Assembly (NCBI RefSeq): GCF_003951315.1
Contig: NZ_QLJH01000060.1
Span: 1 to 9,580, forward strand
Reading direction: 5' to 3'
Length of the DNA: 9,580 bases
Source of the DNA: Sphingomonas sp. S-NIH.Pt15_0812
GTDB lineage: Bacteria > Pseudomonadota > Alphaproteobacteria > Sphingomonadales > Sphingomonadaceae
Shown: positions 7,002 through 9,580 of the stretch, piece after piece
How positions within the stretch are numbered: the stretch's first letter is position 1
Layout of the letters: the number at the start of each line of letters is the position of its first letter
Notes under the pieces: model-generated
What the model was told of the DNA's origin: nothing
Seen by the model: only the letters and a program-made list of their open reading frames with translations
Database searches by the model: none
Position numbers and translations under genes: made by a program

Positions 7002-8639
7002 TCAGGCCAGCCCGCGACCGTCAATACGCAGCACCGGCACAAACCCCGCACCCGTCGCAGGCGGCAGGTCGACGTGCAGCCCCGCCGCGTCGCGGCGATG
7101 CGGGACCGCGCCGCCACCCAGCAGCGTTACTCGCTCGATTGTCGCGTGCTTCAGCCGGTCGCTGCCAAGCGACGCGACCGATAGCCGCCGTGTCGGCCAA
7201 GCCAGAGCCAGCGCATAGAGTGCACCGTTGTTGGTGGTGAAGCGCACGTCCTGCGCGGTGAACGTGCCGGCCGTCTGCTCGTTTTGCATCCCCACCTGCA
7301 ACCGCGTTGGCCCCTCGCCATAAACGCGCCACGGCCGAGATCCGAAAATCGCCTCGCCGTTGACCGCCACCCATGCCGCCATGCCGTCGAGGATCGCCTC
7401 TTCCTCGCGGTCGATCGAGCCGTCGCCAGGTTGCGGGATTGACAGCAGCAGGTTGCCGTTCTTCGACACTACGTCCGCCAGCCGCTGTATTACCTGCTCG
7501 GCGGTCTTGTAGCTCCGCTCGTTCAGCCGCGCGACATTGTAGAACCAGTCGCCCAGGCACGTATCAGTTTGCCACGGCTCGTTCCACAGATGGTCGGTGA
7601 AGCCGCGTTCGACATCCTGCACCAGTCCGAAGCGCGCATAGGGCTTCAACTGCTTGGCGGTCAGCACCACATCAATCGAGCCGTGCCATTGCAACGAGCG
7701 GTTATAGTAATCGGCCGCAGCCTGAAGCCCGATTGGTCCAAACGGCAATTCGTAATCGTCGAAATAGCAGAAGTCGGGGCGGTACTTTTCCATCAGGTCC
7801 GCCTGCCGCAACAGCCAGCGCGCGGCATAGCCGGCGTCGCTGGACGGTGCGCTCTCGATCCACTGCCCGTCGTTCCGGTCGTGCCACGCGTTCATTTCAG
7901 CGACGCTGTCGATCCCGTCGGGCAACACCATGTGCCGGCCGGTGTAGAGTTGTTGTGGATCGAGCCCGTCCCACCAGCGCCCGCGCCCGTCCTCTTTGCG
8001 CAACCGGTACGCGTCGTAGCGCTCACCCTTGCGCGAGCCGACCGGATCATATCCATAAGCGGTCTGATACCAGTGCCAGGCGTGCGCGGCATGATTGGAC
8101 ACGCCGAACTTCAGCCCGGCCCGCCGCGCCGCTTTCGCCCAAATGCCGACCACGTCCTTCTTTGGACCAACACGCAGGCTGTTCCAAGCATGATAGCGGC
8201 TGTCGTAGCAGTCAAGGTTGTCGTGGTGGCACGCTAGGCTGACGAAGTATTTCGCGCCGGCGCGCTTGTAGCGCGCGATAAGTGCATCCGGATCCCAGCG
8301 TTCAGCGGTCCAACGGCGCTGAATTTCGATCATTCCGACGTCGGCGGGGTGGCCGTACGTCTTCAAGTGATGATCGTACATTGGATGACCCTGCATGTAC
8401 ATGAACCGGCCGTACCAGTCGCCCTGTTCGGGCACCGACTGCGGCCCCCAATGAGACCACAGCCCAAGCTTCGCGTCGCGGAACCAGTCCGGATAGCGAT
8501 AATGTTGCACCAGCGACGACCAACTCGGCTCCACCGGCCCGCGCGCCAGCCCCATCGGGCTCCGCGCCAGCGCGCGCTGCGCCATGCCGCTGGCGGCCAG
8601 CCCTGCGAGCACCGCGCGCCGCGACAGATCAGTGGTCAT
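7002..8639 (-). CDS. Tat-exported GH29 alpha-L-fucosidase
   Basis: A 545-residue retaining alpha-L-fucosidase that would remove fucose from oligosaccharide side chains in the periplasm. The N-terminus has a twin-arginine signal, SRRAVLAGLA (6-15), ending near ALA at 23-25. The GH29 barrel shows KLGLWSHWGPQSVP at 57-70 with active-site H63, then CHHD at 137-140, and RPDFCYFDD at 287-295, where D294 fits the family nucleophile. DVERG at 342-346 may hold the acid/base, which varies between GH29 branches. SKNGNLLLSIPQPGDGSI at 392-409 is the usual end-of-barrel signature. A beta-rich C-terminal domain follows from about 430. It is the last gene of the minus-strand operon; its ATG overlaps the SGNH stop as ATGA, implying translational coupling. 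The linkage cleaved cannot be read from sequence; alpha-1,2-fucose on galactose would fit the xyloglucan idea. A GH29 family assignment is secure. Confidence 0.9.
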   Translation of the reverse strand: MTTDLSRRAVLAGLAASGMAQRALARSPMGLARGPVEPSWSSLVQHYRYPDWFRDAKLGLWSHWGPQSVPEQGDWYGRFMYMQGHPMYDHHLKTYGHPADVGMIEIQRRWTAERWDPDALIARYKRAGAKYFVSLACHHDNLDCYDSRYHAWNSLRVGPKKDVVGIWAKAARRAGLKFGVSNHAAHAWHWYQTAYGYDPVGSRKGERYDAYRLRKEDGRGRWWDGLDPQQLYTGRHMVLPDGIDSVAEMNAWHDRNDGQWIESAPSSDAGYAARWLLRQADLMEKYRPDFCYFDDYELPFGPIGLQAAADYYNRSLQWHGSIDVVLTAKQLKPYARFGLVQDVERGFTDHLWNEPWQTDTCLGDWFYNVARLNERSYKTAEQVIQRLADVVSKNGNLLLSIPQPGDGSIDREEEAILDGMAAWVAVNGEAIFGSRPWRVYGEGPTRLQVGMQNEQTAGTFTAQDVRFTTNNGALYALALAWPTRRLSVASLGSDRLKHATIERVTLLGGGAVPHRRDAAGLHVDLPPATGAGFVPVLRIDGRGLA

Positions 8640-9376
8640 CGCGGTACCTTGTTCGCAAGAGTGCGCCGGATCGCCTCCACGGTCAGCGTATGCATCACCG
8701 CATAGTCGGTCACCGTCGGATGTACCCTGTCGCTCGACAGGCTCGCTTTCATCGCTATCTCTGGCGTCGCGATAGCGGATTGATAGTCTACAGAGACATC
8801 ACTGTTGGCGGGCGCAGAAGCGCGCCGCCATGCGTTCATCGCGCCCAGGATTACCTTTGCGCCGTGCGCGCAGGTCATCTCCGCTATGGTGGCAGTATTG
8901 CTTTGCACCTGCTCCAGCGTGGTCGTACCGGTGTTGCGGACAACGTCGTTGGTGCGGGCTATGATATGCACCGCCTGCGGCTTGAGCGCGATCACGTCGG
9001 CGCGGAACTGCACCATCATCAGCGGCGTGGTCTGCTCGCTGATCCCGCGATCGACCAGCACGCCTGGGAACATGCTCGCATTCCAATCGTCGATAATCGA
9101 ATTGCCCATAAAGACGACCTGCACCGGCGTGCCCATCGCCGTCAGCGCGGCATTGTCGTCGGCGTAGCGGTAATGCTGCCCGAACGCGCGCAACAGGACG
9201 TGCCGGTTCCACCGCTGCCATTCCGTCGCGTCGCGCGGCTCGAGGTAGCCCGGGCAGGGGTCGATAACGATCCTTGCCCGGTCGACAATATAGGATTTGC
9301 CCGAGGTCGTCTGCGCCGCGGCGCCAACTGGAAGCGCCGCGAGCAGCAGTGCGGTAAGCCAGTGCTGCGCCCGCAT
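8636..9376 (-). CDS. SGNH/GDSL-family hydrolase, with altered conserved blocks
   Basis: A 246-residue exported protein (signal peptide about 1-21, ending GAAA before QTT) of the SGNH/GDSL esterase family, the group that includes many carbohydrate acetylesterases. The fold blocks are recognisable: VVFMGNSIIDDW (block I, candidate nucleophile S93), RGISEQTTPLM (block II, oxyanion G111), ARTND (block III, N143) and SSDRVHP (block V, D216 and H219). Relatives normally read GDSI, GTND and DGVHP, so block I has Asp to Asn, block III Gly to Arg and block V Gly to Arg. The stretch between AKVILGAMNAW and VDYQSA also appears some 20-30 residues shorter than usual. The triad is still complete, so activity cannot be excluded. 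I prefer the ATG at 9376, which overlaps the GH31 stop as TGATG; a GTG at 9379 is possible. The neighbours suggest deacetylation of side-chain sugars. Confidence 0.8.
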   Translation of the reverse strand: MRAQHWLTALLLAALPVGAAAQTTSGKSYIVDRARIVIDPCPGYLEPRDATEWQRWNRHVLLRAFGQHYRYADDNAALTAMGTPVQVVFMGNSIIDDWNASMFPGVLVDRGISEQTTPLMMVQFRADVIALKPQAVHIIARTNDVVRNTGTTTLEQVQSNTATIAEMTCAHGAKVILGAMNAWRRASAPANSDVSVDYQSAIATPEIAMKASLSSDRVHPTVTDYAVMHTLTVEAIRRTLANKVPR

Positions 9377-9580
9377 CACCGTCCCATCACCTGCACCAGC
9401 GAGGCGGCATCCTGTCCCGTCGGCAGTTTGCCATCGGCGGTCAGGCGGCCGGCGCGGTCGTCCCAGCGCAGCGTCGCGCTGCTGCCGTTTTTCCCGTCCC
9501 GATAGGCGTTGCTGACGCCGTCGTCGTCGTAGAGCGTGAAGCGGGCATCGGCTCCCGGATAGACGCGGATGCTCGCCAGC
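9376..9580 (-). CDS. GH31 glycosidase, C-terminal DUF5110-like end (partial)
   Basis: Only the last 67 codons are in the window; the gene continues past the right edge. The peptide contains IRVYPGADARFTLYDDDG followed by NAYRDG, SATLRWDD and KLPTGQDAASLVQV, which I recognise as the beta-sandwich tail (DUF5110) of bacterial GH31 enzymes such as alpha-xylosidases and alpha-glucosidases. No catalytic residue can be seen, so the specificity is unknown; alpha-xylosidase is an inference from the neighbouring fucosidase and beta-galactosidase. Its TGA stop (9376-9378) shares a base with the next ATG. It is the most upstream visible gene of the minus-strand operon, and the operon promoter lies outside the window. 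Confidence 0.72.
   Translation of the reverse strand, partial: LASIRVYPGADARFTLYDDDGVSNAYRDGKNGSSATLRWDDRAGRLTADGKLPTGQDAASLVQVMGR

Noticed and set aside
7569..8237. 222-codon plus-strand frame
   Set aside because: Antisense to the well-supported fucosidase; no family features.
8690..9505. 271-codon plus-strand frame
   Set aside because: Antisense across both the SGNH gene and the GH31 end, whose motifs are clear; Arg/His-rich shadow.
1..9580. tRNA, rRNA, CRISPR array, riboswitch or prophage features
   Set aside because: No regularly spaced repeats, tRNA-like cloverleaf sequence or RNA gene hallmark was seen by eye; coding sequence fills almost all of the window.

Overview
The window looks like chromosomal carbohydrate-utilisation DNA from a high-GC alphaproteobacterium, most likely a sphingomonad (Sphingomonas or a close relative). 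The reasons are a TonB-dependent receptor of the Xanthomonas/Caulobacter type, a flavin-dependent 'tryptophan halogenase' family gene head-to-head with it, and secreted glycoside hydrolases around the pair. This placement is inferred from gene content and style; no rRNA or marker gene is present.

Layout: positions 1-141 are the left end of an IS3-family insertion sequence, with the first 26 codons of its OrfA running off the window. Positions 142-474 hold no convincing gene. At 475-2115 (+) is a secreted GH35-type beta-galactosidase with a DUF5597-like C-terminal part. It converges, 37 bp apart, on a complete FAD-dependent halogenase at 2153-3697 (-). A 232-bp AT-rich divergent promoter region (3698-3929) separates the halogenase from a large TonB-dependent receptor at 3930-6902 (+), which is followed by a probable rho-independent terminator. 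The receptor converges on a three-gene minus-strand operon: the C-terminal end of a GH31 glycosidase (9376-9580, runs off the window), an SGNH/GDSL hydrolase (8636-9376) and a Tat-exported GH29 alpha-L-fucosidase (7002-8639). These three genes are joined by stop/start overlaps (TGATG and ATGA).

How the genes may work together (inference): GH31 (often alpha-xylosidase), GH35 beta-galactosidase, GH29 alpha-L-fucosidase and an esterase-like SGNH protein are the activities needed to strip the acetylated Fuc-Gal-Xyl side chains of plant fucogalactoxyloglucan, and the receptor would import the oligosaccharides. The window therefore resembles part of a xyloglucan utilisation locus. The backbone endoglucanase and the GH31 catalytic domain are not in view, so the substrate is a hypothesis.

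Two things stand out. One is the intact halogenase embedded in a glycan locus, whose substrate there is unknown. The other is the SGNH hydrolase, which keeps a plausible Ser/Asp/His triad but carries replacements at three conserved block positions and seems to lack a segment in the middle, as if degenerating or repurposed.
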